From contig CAVPTL010000014.1 in the NCBI GenBank assembly GCA_963708725.1, forward strand, positions 62,001 to 126,000: DNA of 64,000 bases. The letters run 5' to 3'. This stretch comes from CAVPTL01 sp963708725. GTDB taxonomy: Bacteria; Actinomycetota; Thermoleophilia; Gaiellales; JAICJC01. How positions within the stretch are numbered: position 1 is the first letter of the stretch; the number at the start of each line of letters is the position of its first letter. Both the position numbers and the translations under genes were made by a program. Of this stretch, positions 1-7,734 are shown piece after piece. The notes beneath the pieces were generated by a model. It made no database searches, had not been told where the DNA came from, and worked only from the letters and a program-made list of their open reading frames with translations.

Positions 1-631
1 CGGTCTCTGAGATCCGCCCGTACACGAGCAGGTGCTCACCCGGCTGCGACGTGGCCGCGAGCACCTCGTCGCGCAGAAGCGACGGCACGAGGGTTGTGCG
101 CAGCTTGCGTGTGGGAGGCCAGAAGAAGGTTGTGATGATGTAGTGGTTGGCGCGCGAGAGCTTGGCGGCAACGAACGATCGCGACGCCAGATAGTCGCGC
201 CGCAAACCCGTCAGGACGGTCGTGTCGTGCAGGCAGCGGTCGACCATCTGGATGTTCCCCACCGAGATCACCGGCAGCCGGTGGCGCTTGGCAAACAGAT
301 AGGCGAATCCCTCGAAGTCGGTCACGACCAGCTCCGGCCTGAACCGCTTGGCGGTCTCGACTCCGCGATGCCAGTCCTCGGGCACCCCGTGATAGCCCTT
401 GTGCACGTTCTTGGTGAGCGTTCGCCACAGATCGACCTCACCGTGCTGGAGGGCGAACTCGAGTCCCCAGATCTCCTCGACATCGTCGAAGAACTGGCTG
501 AGATAGGGAAACGCCCGCCCGGAGGCGGCGATCTTGACCGTATGGCCCTGGTTGATCAGATGCCGGGCGACAACGCGCGACCGGGTCGCGTGACCCAGGC
601 CTTCACCGTTGACGCCGTAAAGGATTCTCAT
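1..631 (-). CDS. Glycosyltransferase, GT28/MJ1255-like, 3' part outside window
   Basis: The reading frame opens with ATG at 629-631 and runs off the left edge without a stop, so about 210 N-terminal residues are visible. The protein starts MRILYGVNGEGLGHATRSRV, the glycine-rich N-terminal acceptor-side loop typical of MurG/MJ1255-type GT-B glycosyltransferases, and continues with TDFEGFAYLFAKRHRLPVI. Such enzymes transfer a sugar from a nucleotide donor to a lipid or glycan acceptor at the cytoplasmic face of the membrane. The donor-binding C-terminal domain is not in the window, so donor and acceptor cannot be inferred. It is divergent from the permease gene to the right, with a 105-bp gap that must hold both promoters. 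Confidence 0.75.
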   Translation of the reverse strand, partial: MRILYGVNGEGLGHATRSRVVARHLINQGHTVKIAASGRAFPYLSQFFDDVEEIWGLEFALQHGEVDLWRTLTKNVHKGYHGVPEDWHRGVETAKRFRPELVVTDFEGFAYLFAKRHRLPVISVGNIQMVDRCLHDTTVLTGLRRDYLASRSFVAAKLSRANHYIITTFFWPPTRKLRTTLVPSLLRDEVLAATSQPGEHLLVYGRISET

Positions 632-736
632 TGGAACCTCAATCCGCGGGAGCCCCGCCCGTTGCCCCGCCTTGGAAGGGCATGAGTATTCTCGATCCCG
701 CTCCGCGCCGCAAGGGGATCGGTAGGGTGGGCCACG

Positions 737-1591
737 ATGATCGCCATCCTGCTCGCGCTCGGCGCATCGTTTCTGTATGCCCTGGGAACGGTGCTCCAGC
801 AGAAAGGCACGCTGCAGGAACCCGCAGACTCGGCGCTTGACGCCAACTTCCTGGCGCGGCTCGCCCAGCGGCCGGTGTGGGTTGCAGGCGTTGTCACCGA
901 GCTGATCGGCTTCGGCATGCAGGCCGTCGCGCTCGGCCTCGGCAGGCTTGTGGTGGTGCAGCCGATCCAGGTCTTCAGCGTGGTGTTCGCGCTGCCCCTG
1001 GGCGCCAAGCTCACGCAGCAGCGGGCCGGTCGCCGCGAGATCGTGGGAGCGGCGCTGGTGACCGGCGGCCTGGTGGTGTTTCTGGCGGTGATCAACCCCT
1101 CCGGCGGGAACGACGACGCTCCGATCCGCAAGTGGCTGATCGCCGGTGGAATTGCGGGTGGCATCAGCCTGGTGCTGTTTTTGATCTCGCTTCGCGTCCG
1201 GCCATCGCTTCGAGCAGCGCTGCTCGGATCGGCCTCGGGCATCCTGTTCGGATTGTCCGCCGCCCTCACCAAGTCAACGGTCGACCTGGTCGATAACGGC
1301 GTCGAGGCGGTGCTCTTCGACTGGCATCTGTACGCGCTGATCGCGGTCGGCGGCATCGCATTTTGGCTCACCCAGATCGCCCTCCAAAGCGGGCTCGAGA
1401 TCTCGATCGCGACCACTGCGACCTTCGACCCGATCGCCAGCCTGCTGCTCGGAACCCTGCTCCTGGACGAGAATCTCCACGGTTCGGCCGGAGAGGCACT
1501 GGCGGCGGTCGCCGCGCTCGCGGTCGCGCTTGGCGGCCTGTTCGTCCTGCTCCTGGCCCAACGCCGCGCCGTGGCAACAACGAGTGAATAA
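737..1591 (+). CDS. DMT/EamA-like permease (NIPA-type membrane protein)
   Basis: This 284-residue protein is strongly hydrophobic, with about nine or ten membrane segments. It begins MIAILLALGASFLYALGTVLQQKG and carries an internal duplication, as expected of the drug/metabolite transporter superfamily. The ALGTVLQQKG and VVQPIQVFSVVFALP segments resemble the NIPA/DMT group. The transported compound cannot be read from sequence. A close paralogue with a frameshift lies at 10535-11384. The gene ends with TAA inside a palindromic repeat shared with the convergent lyase gene, so the two genes finish back to back. Start chosen at ATG 737, which places the first membrane segment right at the N terminus. 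Confidence 0.8.
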   Translation: MIAILLALGASFLYALGTVLQQKGTLQEPADSALDANFLARLAQRPVWVAGVVTELIGFGMQAVALGLGRLVVVQPIQVFSVVFALPLGAKLTQQRAGRREIVGAALVTGGLVVFLAVINPSGGNDDAPIRKWLIAGGIAGGISLVLFLISLRVRPSLRAALLGSASGILFGLSAALTKSTVDLVDNGVEAVLFDWHLYALIAVGGIAFWLTQIALQSGLEISIATTATFDPIASLLLGTLLLDENLHGSAGEALAAVAALAVALGGLFVLLLAQRRAVATTSE

Positions 1592-1616
1592 ATGGTGCCT
1601 GGCACCATTTATTCAC
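1584..1616. repeat. Palindromic repeat copy 1 (A subtype), shared gene end
   Basis: This is a perfect 33-bp inverted repeat: arm GTGAATAAATGGTGCC, a single central T at 1600, then the exact complement. The left arm holds the TAA stop (1589-1591) of the rightward permease. The right arm holds the TAA stop (1609-1611) of the leftward lyase. It can form a strong hairpin on both strands and probably ends transcription of both genes, although no T-run follows. It is one of five copies in the window. Confidence 0.9.
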
Positions 1617-2685
1617 CGACCACGCTGGCGTAACGGGCGGGGTCGGTTGCGCCCTCGGTGACGATCACGAGGGCGGTGCGCGGGGCGTCGATCGCCCGCA
1701 GGAGCGGTGAGCAGGCGGGGTCGTGAAGGAGCGCTTGGAGGCCGGCCAGTCCAGCCGCCCCGGACTCGCCCGACTCGATGCCCTCCGCCGCCAGCGTGCG
1801 CATCGCAGCGTCGGCTTCGTCGTCTGAGACGACCACGGCCCCCGCGAGTCCGGCCCAGAGCGATGGCCAGGCGGCCACCGACGGCGTGCCACAGTCGAGA
1901 CCCGCCATCGCGGTCGAGGTGGTCTTGATCGTCACCGGACGCGCACGTGCGATCGACGCGGCAACACAGGCGGCGCCGGCTGGATCGACCGCCACCGCGG
2001 CGGCGCCGTGGCTGGCGGCCCAACGCACCCCCGACGCCGCAAACGCCCCCACCCCGGTCTGGAGCATCACAACGTCGACAACGGCACCTCCGAGTTGCTC
2101 GTCGATCTCGGCGAACAATGTCGAATAGCCCTCGATCACCCAGCGGGCAACAGGACTTGAACCGTCGAGATCGGCGTCGTTGACCGCTCTGCACGACGGG
2201 TCGTCTCGGGCAGCGCTGGCGGCGGCGCGCACTGCGTCGTCGTACCTGCCGTCCACCTCGATCACCGTGGCTCCCTCTGACAGGAGGGCTTCGCGGCGGG
2301 CCGGAGCCATGGCCGCGGGCACGTAGATGATCGCTTCGAGCCCGATCGCGCCCGCCATCCGGGCGACTGCCTGTCCGTGATTGCCTTCGGTTGCGGCGAT
2401 CAACCGCCCGATACCCGCATCCAGCGCGGCGCGCCGCAGCTGTGCGAAGTCGCTCCCGCCGCCCAGGAGCTGAGCGACCGCCCACGACGCCCCAAGAAAC
2501 TTGAACGCCGGAAGTCCAAACCGATTCGACTCGTTTTTCACCAGCAACCGCTCCAGCCCCAGGTCGCGCGCAACTGCGTCTGCCTGCACCAGCGGGGTCG
2601 GTTGATAACCGTCGAGGCCGCGGTGAAACCCAAGTGTGTCGCAAAGCGGCTCGAGCTCGGCGGGCCGTGGCGCGCCCGTGACCAT
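1609..2685 (-). CDS. Diaminopropionate ammonia-lyase-like PLP enzyme
   Basis: This 358-residue fold-type II PLP enzyme has the family marks of diaminopropionate ammonia-lyase, which splits 2,3-diaminopropionate to pyruvate and ammonia. SNRFGLPAFKFLGASWA carries the Schiff-base lysine. ATEGNHGQAVA is the Asn loop. VIEGYSTLFAEI, LQTGVGAFAASG, MAGLDCGTPS and ESGESGAAGL match the later family blocks. E. coli DAPAL is about 400 residues, so this one is slightly short. The ATG at 2683-2685 lies 2 bases past the stop of the upstream reductase, so it is the last gene of a four-gene leftward operon. A related threonine/serine dehydratase activity is the main alternative. Confidence 0.78.
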   Translation of the reverse strand: MVTGAPRPAELEPLCDTLGFHRGLDGYQPTPLVQADAVARDLGLERLLVKNESNRFGLPAFKFLGASWAVAQLLGGGSDFAQLRRAALDAGIGRLIAATEGNHGQAVARMAGAIGLEAIIYVPAAMAPARREALLSEGATVIEVDGRYDDAVRAAASAARDDPSCRAVNDADLDGSSPVARWVIEGYSTLFAEIDEQLGGAVVDVVMLQTGVGAFAASGVRWAASHGAAAVAVDPAGAACVAASIARARPVTIKTTSTAMAGLDCGTPSVAAWPSLWAGLAGAVVVSDDEADAAMRTLAAEGIESGESGAAGLAGLQALLHDPACSPLLRAIDAPRTALVIVTEGATDPARYASVVGE

Positions 2686-2687
2686 CC

Positions 2688-3665
2688 TCACTCGGTGAGG
2701 CCCAGGGTCATCGCCAGCAGCTCGGTGCTCGCGGCGATCGCCCGCAGGCTGGGCGCCGCCACCCCCGTGAGGTCGGCCAGTTCGATCACCGCGGTCACGA
2801 TCGCGCCCAGCTCGAGCGTCTTGCCCGCCTCGAGATCGAGCAGGGTCGAGGTCTTGTGCGCACCGACCCGCTCGGCCCCCTGGAGCCGGCGTTCGATCTC
2901 GACGTTCGGCTCGCACCCGACCGAGCGGGCGACGTCGCGGGCCTCGATCATGATCGTTCGCACCAGCTCGCGCGTCGGCGGATAGCCGGTGATGTCCGAC
3001 ATGGTTGCACGGGTGAGCGCGCTCAGCGGATTGAAGACGACGTTCCCGAGCAGCTTCACCCAGATGTCGTTGCGGATGTCCGACTCGACCGGGCATTTGA
3101 GTCCACCCGCGATCATTGCCTCAGAGAACTGCGTGCACCGGTCCGAGATCGTGCCGTCCGGCTCGCCGATCGAAAACCGCGTACCCTCGCTGTGACGGAT
3201 CACGCCGGGCGCCTCGATCTCGGCCGCGCAATAGACGACGCACCCGATTGCACGCCGGGGCGCGATCGTGCGACTGGTGGCACCACCCGGGTCGACCGCC
3301 TCGATCCGGTGGTCGCGATAGGGGCCGTCGAGGCCGTGGAAATACCACCACGGGAGCCCGTTCTGGGCGGCGACGACGGCCGTGTGCTCGCCCAGTAACG
3401 GCTCGAGCAGATGCCCCGCACCGGCGTACGAGTAGGCCTTCAGGCCGAGGAAGACGATGTCCACCTCGCCGATCTCCGCCGGATCCGACGTCGCCGGCGG
3501 ATGCGCCTCGAAGTCGCCCCGCGGCGAGAGCACGCGGACACCGTCGCGCTGGATCGCCTCGAGATGGGCGCCACGCGCAATCAGGTGGACGTCGGCGCCG
3601 CCGCGGGCAAGCGCAGCGCCCACGTAGGCGCCGATCGCGCCCGCTCCAAGCACCGCAATTCTCAC
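2688..3665 (-). CDS. 2-dehydropantoate 2-reductase family protein (PanE/ApbA-like)
   Basis: The protein has 325 residues. It begins MRIAVLGAGAIGAYVGAAL, the NADP-binding GxGxxG Rossmann motif of ketopantoate reductases, and keeps the later DIWVKLLGNVVFNPLSALTRAT helix that carries the catalytic lysine and Asn/Ser residues of the family. Family members reduce ketopantoate to pantoate for coenzyme A synthesis, but many paralogues reduce other 2-oxo acids. The GTG start overlaps the ligase stop as GTGA, so translation is coupled. In this operon, between an acyl-CoA ligase and an amino-acid lyase, a catabolic 2-oxo-acid reductase is as likely as pantothenate synthesis. Confidence 0.8.
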   Translation of the reverse strand: MRIAVLGAGAIGAYVGAALARGGADVHLIARGAHLEAIQRDGVRVLSPRGDFEAHPPATSDPAEIGEVDIVFLGLKAYSYAGAGHLLEPLLGEHTAVVAAQNGLPWWYFHGLDGPYRDHRIEAVDPGGATSRTIAPRRAIGCVVYCAAEIEAPGVIRHSEGTRFSIGEPDGTISDRCTQFSEAMIAGGLKCPVESDIRNDIWVKLLGNVVFNPLSALTRATMSDITGYPPTRELVRTIMIEARDVARSVGCEPNVEIERRLQGAERVGAHKTSTLLDLEAGKTLELGAIVTAVIELADLTGVAAPSLRAIAASTELLAMTLGLTE

Positions 3666-5104
3666 GCCGGCGAACCGCCGACCTGCTCGGCCAGCAGACG
3701 TCGCTGAATCTTTCCGGTCGGGCCTTTGGGGATCGCGTCCACGAACACAATCCGCGAGGGTACCTTGAATCCAGCCAGGTGCTCGCCACAGTAGGCGGCC
3801 AACTCACGCTCGCTGACATCGCTTTCGGTGACAACCACCGCACCGACCACCTCCCCATACTTGGGATCGGGCAGCGAGAAGGCAACAGCTTCACGTACCG
3901 CCGGGTGGCGAAGCAGCGCCGCCTCGACCTCGTGCGGGCTGATCTTCTCCCCGCCGCGGTTGATCAGCTCCTTGATCCGACCGGCGAGATGCAGATAGCC
4001 GTCGGCGTCGAGCGTCCCCGAATCGCCCGTACGAAACCAGCCATCCCGGAAGGCCACGGCGTTGGCTTCGGGATTGTTGCGATAGCCGTCCACGACTCCG
4101 GGGCCGCGCACCGCGACCTCACCGTCGTCCATGATCGTGACCTCCGTGCCGGTCGCACGGCCGACGGATCCCGCTCGGCGCTCGCCCGGCGGGAGCGGAT
4201 TCGACGCCATCTGATGCGCCGCCTCGGTCATGCCGTACGCCTCGACCAGTGGAACCCCGAACAGCGCCTCGAACCGATCCAGCAATGCGGGCGCCAGCGA
4301 TGCCGAGCACGACCGCGCAAACCTCAGAGGATGGTCGCCGACGGCATCGGCCTGGGCACGTTCGGCCAGGATGGCGTGGATCGTCGGCACCGCCGAAAAC
4401 CACGTCACCCTGTGGCGGCGGGTGTCATCCCAAAACGCGCTGGCCGAAAACCGCCGCGGCACGACCACGGCGCCGCCCACGCGCAGTTGGGCAAGCGTCG
4501 ATGCAACGAGACCGTGAACATGAAACAGCGGCATCACGCAGTGGGACGTGTCCTCGCTGCGAAGCTGGTAGGTCGTCGCGATGGTTTCGACCGAGGCGGC
4601 CAGGTTCCGCTGACGGATCGGGACGCCCTTGGGCCGCGAGGTGGTGCCGCTGGTGTGCAGCATCAACGCGACGGCGTTGGGATCGGGTGACGGTAGGGCT
4701 CCCTGCTTACCTCGACCGTGCAGTTCCAGCCGTTGGATCCCGAGCTCGGCGCACGCCGGGAGGGCGGCCTCGGCCGCCTCGTCCTGCCACAGGAATGCGC
4801 GCGGCTCGAGGTCTGCCAGATAGGCGTGAAACTCGGCCGGGGTGTATGCGGGGTTGAGCGGAGCAGCGGCCGCGCCGGCGCGCACCACCGCAAGAAACGC
4901 CGCCACGATCTCAGGTCCGTTGGGCAGCGAGAACGCGATCGTGTCCCCCGGCCCGACGCCGTGGCCCACCAGCTCGATCGCGAGCCGATCCACCCGCGCG
5001 CGAAGCTCGCCGTACGTCCATGTCGAATCCGTCGTTGGGTCGATCAGCGCAGGGGCCACGTCCGGGTGACCCTCGAGCACATCCAGTGCGCGATCCTGGG
5101 TCAA
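3662..5104 (-). CDS. AMP-forming acyl-CoA synthetase, oxalate-CoA ligase (AAE3/Pcs60)-like
   Basis: This is an ANL-superfamily ligase that activates a carboxylic acid with ATP and CoA. Visible motifs are the P-loop LHTSGTTSRPKGV, the substrate/adenylate motif EAYGMTEAAHQMASNPLP, the hinge YLHLAGRIKELINRGGEKIS and the C-terminal catalytic lysine block PKGPTGKIQRR. The MTEAAHQMASNPLPPGERRAGSVG stretch closely resembles plant AAE3 and yeast Pcs60 oxalyl-CoA synthetases. I chose the TTG at 5102-5104, which overlaps the regulator stop as TTGA and gives 480 residues, near the family length. An in-frame extension to 5266 would lie inside the upstream gene. Substrate assignment to oxalate is inferred from family resemblance. 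Confidence 0.78.
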   Translation of the reverse strand: MTQDRALDVLEGHPDVAPALIDPTTDSTWTYGELRARVDRLAIELVGHGVGPGDTIAFSLPNGPEIVAAFLAVVRAGAAAAPLNPAYTPAEFHAYLADLEPRAFLWQDEAAEAALPACAELGIQRLELHGRGKQGALPSPDPNAVALMLHTSGTTSRPKGVPIRQRNLAASVETIATTYQLRSEDTSHCVMPLFHVHGLVASTLAQLRVGGAVVVPRRFSASAFWDDTRRHRVTWFSAVPTIHAILAERAQADAVGDHPLRFARSCSASLAPALLDRFEALFGVPLVEAYGMTEAAHQMASNPLPPGERRAGSVGRATGTEVTIMDDGEVAVRGPGVVDGYRNNPEANAVAFRDGWFRTGDSGTLDADGYLHLAGRIKELINRGGEKISPHEVEAALLRHPAVREAVAFSLPDPKYGEVVGAVVVTESDVSERELAAYCGEHLAGFKVPSRIVFVDAIPKGPTGKIQRRLLAEQVGGSPA

Positions 5105-5667
5105 ACGACGTCCGCTGCGGATTCGGCTCTGCGGCTGCGAAACGCGCGAACCTTGGTGCGGCAGCCACACACGGCCATGTTGCACCACACCCCCGACCGG
5201 TTGCGCGACGCGTCGTAGAACGCCCACCGGCACTCGTCGTCGCGACAGGTCTTCAGACGCACCCACGTGCCGTCGGCCTCTGCCGTCAACACCGCCTGGC
5301 CAATTCGTGCAATCGCCTCGTCAGCGACGCGAACGCCCCCGAGCGTCGCCGGGCCGTCACCAAGCTGGAGCGTCAGACCCGCGCCGGCGAGGGCGGTGTT
5401 CATTCGTGCCACCGACTCCGGCCTCGCGCTCCCACCATTGTGGGCGTCCAGGAGCGACCGCAGCCCCTCGCGGATGGCGGCAAACCGCTCGACATCCGAG
5501 CCGTTCATCGCCCCCTGGGGGACAAAACCCTGGCGCGAGAGCCAATCGGCGAGCGCGGGCGGTGAGGCGATCGAGTCCTCACCGGCCTCGATGTCGAGCG
5601 TGTTGACCAGATCCTGAACGAGCGCGAGCGCCCCCGGGGCCGGCTCTCGTTCGTGCGAATCAGACAT
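5101..5667 (-). CDS. CGNR zinc-finger transcriptional regulator (variant CGCR motif)
   Basis: The protein has 188 residues, with an ABATE-like N-terminal stress-sensor region (ALVQDLVNTLDIEAGEDSI...LADWLSRQG) and a C-terminal zinc finger containing CRDDECRWAFYDASRNRSGVWCNMAVCGCR. The family hallmark is usually CGNR. Here the Asn is Cys, reading CGCR, while the CxxxxC...C...C framework is kept. It begins the ligase-reductase-lyase operon and is divergent from a membrane protein. A consensus promoter with a palindrome in its spacer lies between them, so it probably autoregulates and controls the divergent gene. Start ATG is at 5665-5667. Confidence 0.8.
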   Translation of the reverse strand: MSDSHEREPAPGALALVQDLVNTLDIEAGEDSIASPPALADWLSRQGFVPQGAMNGSDVERFAAIREGLRSLLDAHNGGSARPESVARMNTALAGAGLTLQLGDGPATLGGVRVADEAIARIGQAVLTAEADGTWVRLKTCRDDECRWAFYDASRNRSGVWCNMAVCGCRTKVRAFRSRRAESAADVV

Positions 5668-5693
5668 ATCCGCAATGTTACCACCGTTATCGT

Positions 5694-5738
5694 TTGACTG
5701 GTTACAGTAACCGGTGTATGCTTGTTGGTGGTTACAGT
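5694..5738 (+). promoter_or_regulatory. Sigma-70-like promoter with operator palindrome in spacer
   Basis: TTGACT (5694-5699) and TATGCT (5717-5722) are separated by exactly 17 bases, pointing toward the gene at 5755. The spacer contains GGTTAC-A-GTAACC (5700-5712), a perfect 6-1-6 inverted repeat. A second GGTTACAGT (5730-5738) lies just downstream of the -10 box, starting 30 bases from the first. A further GTTACC half-site sits at 5677-5682. This is the layout expected of a repressor operator. The likely ligand protein is the divergent CGNR regulator, which is an inference. Confidence 0.65.
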
Positions 5739-5754
5739 CGACACCGGAGGGCAG

Positions 5755-6351
5755 ATGACGATGACACGAACCACGCAAACACTGGGCTACTCCGCGTCGG
5801 CGTCGCTGGTTGCGAGGAGCGCCAACGGGCTGCGCACCGATCAGGCTCGCCTGGTCGGAGTGGCAGTGGCGGTGGCGGCGGTTGGCGGCGCAACGCTGAC
5901 CGGAATCCTCACCCCAACCGCGGCGCTCATTGCCGCCGGGGCATCGGCACTGATGGCCTCCGCTCTGCTCCTGCACAGCGCCGATCTCGCGGCCGCTCGC
6001 GACGACGCGACCGATCGCCTGATCGAGCTGGATGCGTTCGCCCCGGCCGGCTCCGACCCGCGTGTGGCGGAGACTGTGAACCGCCGACGGCGCTGCCTTG
6101 TGGCGGCCCGAAATCGGCTCGCCCTGGCCTCGGCGGTGCGCCGCGATGCCCATCGCGGGCGCGGCCTCGTGGCTCCCCCGCCCGCAGCCAGGCTCCTTGC
6201 CGAATGCCCGCTGCTGGCCGCGCGGATCGCCGAGGAACTCGAATGCGATCAGGCTGACGAGCGACTTGTGATCGAAGTCACCCGCATGCTCTCCGCCGGC
6301 GCTCCCGAGTGGGATCGGCTCGATCGCATCGAGCATCTGATCGATCAGTGA
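5755..6351 (+). CDS. Conserved-looking membrane protein of unknown function
   Basis: I do not recognise this 198-residue protein. After a polar N terminus (MTMTRTTQTLGYSASASLVARSANG) there are two hydrophobic segments, VGVAVAVAAVGGATLTGILT and ALIAAGASALMASALLL. A charged, Arg-rich cytoplasmic region follows, with RRRRCLVAARNRLALASAVRRDAH and a C-terminal EWDRLDRIEHLIDQ. The ATG at 5755 is preceded by GGAGGGCAG, a good ribosome site. An earlier ATG at 5722 overlaps the -10 box and is unlikely. It is probably controlled by the divergent CGNR protein through the operator at 5700-5738. Its stop overlaps the last bases of the convergent sigma-factor gene. Confidence 0.6.
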   Translation: MTMTRTTQTLGYSASASLVARSANGLRTDQARLVGVAVAVAAVGGATLTGILTPTAALIAAGASALMASALLLHSADLAAARDDATDRLIELDAFAPAGSDPRVAETVNRRRRCLVAARNRLALASAVRRDAHRGRGLVAPPPAARLLAECPLLAARIAEELECDQADERLVIEVTRMLSAGAPEWDRLDRIEHLIDQ

Positions 6352-7364
6352 GCCTCCGCAGGCTGTGAGGCCATCCCGAATGCCCGAAGGACGTCGCGTC
6401 CCATGAAGGCGGTGATCGAGGAGATCCTTTCGCCGCGGAGCTCCAACACATCGACGGCGTGGGGTTCGAACAGGGCGCCGTCGGGCCTCCAAAGCGAACT
6501 CGTGAATGCGAGCTGGCCATTGGCGCGGGCCGGCTCCAGCCGCCAGCGCGCGGCGGGCGAGAGCGGCCATTCGGCGAGGAACGCGGCGACGGCGTCGCGA
6601 CCGCGATACCAGGTCGATCGTGGCGGCATTGCGATCGCGGCATCGGCGGTCAGCATCGCGCGGATCGAGTCGACGTCGTTGCGCTCCCACGCCTCGACGT
6701 AGCGTTTCACCAGGCGCCCGAGGCTGGCATCGCCAAGTGCGCGCAGGGTCGTCTGCTGGCTCGGTTCGGCGAGCCGCGCGTCCACCGACCTGTGGGCCCG
6801 CTGAAGGGCGCTATAGACCGCCGCCGGTGTCGAACCAAGCGCCTCGGCGACCTCGAGCCCCGAGAAGCCCAGCACCTCTCGGAGGATCAGTACAGCCCGC
6901 TGCCGTGCAGGCAGATGCTGGAGCGCCGCGATGAAGGCGAGCTCGATGCTCTCCCGCTGCTCGTACCGTGCGGACGGCGACGCCGCGACCGCGAGGACCT
7001 CGTCCGGGAAGGGCTCGATCCACATCGACTCCACGAGCGGAGCACCCGGCTGCTCGTGCTGTGGTGTTGGCGGCCCGTGATCGGCCGCCAGGACGCGCCG
7101 ACCGCGACGCTCGATCGCCTTCAAACAGGCGTTGGTCGCAATCGTGTACATCCACGACCGAAACGAGCTTCGCCCCTCGAACCCGCCAAGCCCCCGCCAC
7201 GCCTGGAGCAGCACCTCCTGAAGCGCATCCTCGGCGTCGTGGATCGAGCCCAGCATGCGGTAGCAGTGGGCGAGGAGCGCCGGTCGGTACGCCGCCACGA
7301 GCTCGCTGTATGCACTCTCATCGCCGCGGCCTGCCGCGACGACCAGACGTCGCTCGTCGTTCAT
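6345..7364 (-). CDS. ECF sigma factor with C-terminal SnoaL-like domain (SigG/SigJ-like)
   Basis: This 339-residue protein has a sigma region 2 (ELVAAYRPALLAHCYRMLGSIHDAEDALQEVLLQAWR), a region 4 helix-turn-helix (LPARQRAVLILREVLGFSGLEVAEALGSTPAAVYSALQRA) and a C-terminal extension of about 130 residues (GRLVKRYVEAWERNDVDSIRAMLTADAAIAMPP...). The extension has the NTF2/SnoaL pattern seen in large ECF factors such as mycobacterial SigG and SigJ, where it modulates activity without a separate anti-sigma factor. It is downstream of a small alpha-beta-barrel protein gene with a 20-bp gap, probably one transcript. Target promoters cannot be predicted. Confidence 0.88.
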   Translation of the reverse strand: MNDERRLVVAAGRGDESAYSELVAAYRPALLAHCYRMLGSIHDAEDALQEVLLQAWRGLGGFEGRSSFRSWMYTIATNACLKAIERRGRRVLAADHGPPTPQHEQPGAPLVESMWIEPFPDEVLAVAASPSARYEQRESIELAFIAALQHLPARQRAVLILREVLGFSGLEVAEALGSTPAAVYSALQRAHRSVDARLAEPSQQTTLRALGDASLGRLVKRYVEAWERNDVDSIRAMLTADAAIAMPPRSTWYRGRDAVAAFLAEWPLSPAARWRLEPARANGQLAFTSSLWRPDGALFEPHAVDVLELRGERISSITAFMGRDVLRAFGMASQPAEAH

Positions 7365-7384
7365 TGCCGCCCCAGTGTAGGCGC

Positions 7385-7678
7385 CTACAACCGAAACGAT
7401 CCGACCTCCTCGACCTGCGAGACCACCGGCGGCTGGTCGCAACGATCGCGGATCTCGCGCTGGAACTCCGCGAATGCCGGCAGGCTCGCGGGCAGCGGAG
7501 AGTCGTCCTCGGCAATCGCGAAATGCACGAAGCTGACGCCGTCGTCGAGCTTGACCGTGGTGTACCGGAACCCTTCGGGATTTCGATCGGCCAGCTCGGC
7601 GTACACCGCCCGTACCAGCTCCTCGTTTCGCGCCACCTGATCGGCCTTCACGCGGTAACGCACCATCACTCGCTTCAT
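7385..7678 (-). CDS. Small dimeric alpha-beta-barrel-like protein
   Basis: The protein has 97 residues, starting MKRVMVRYRVKADQVARNEEL and containing VKLDDGVSFVHFAIAED. The pattern of a short ferredoxin-like beta-alpha-beta-beta fold resembles antibiotic-biosynthesis-monooxygenase/YCII-like proteins. No catalytic residue can be named with confidence. The ATG at 7676-7678 is preceded by GAGGAGGTTGTG. An upstream in-frame ATG at 7699 has no such site. It is the first gene of a two-gene unit with the ECF sigma factor. Small proteins of this fold often accompany SnoaL-type ECF factors, so the pair may share a regulon; this is an inference. Confidence 0.7.
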   Translation of the reverse strand: MKRVMVRYRVKADQVARNEELVRAVYAELADRNPEGFRYTTVKLDDGVSFVHFAIAEDDSPLPASLPAFAEFQREIRDRCDQPPVVSQVEEVGSFRL

Positions 7679-7734
7679 CACAACCTCCTCGTTTGTCAAT
7701 TACAAGGAGTCGCGCGGGCGGGGGAATCCATCGC

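Noticed and set aside
2688..3665. Firm assignment of the reductase as pantothenate-pathway PanE
   Set aside because: Family resemblance is clear, but the operon context is catabolic and many paralogues use other 2-oxo acids, so no gene symbol was given.
3116..4690. Long plus-strand reading frame of 524 codons opposite the ligase gene
   Set aside because: It is Arg/Pro/Gly-rich, with no recognisable domain, and lies antisense to a clear acyl-CoA ligase and reductase. Long shadow frames are expected in GC-rich DNA.
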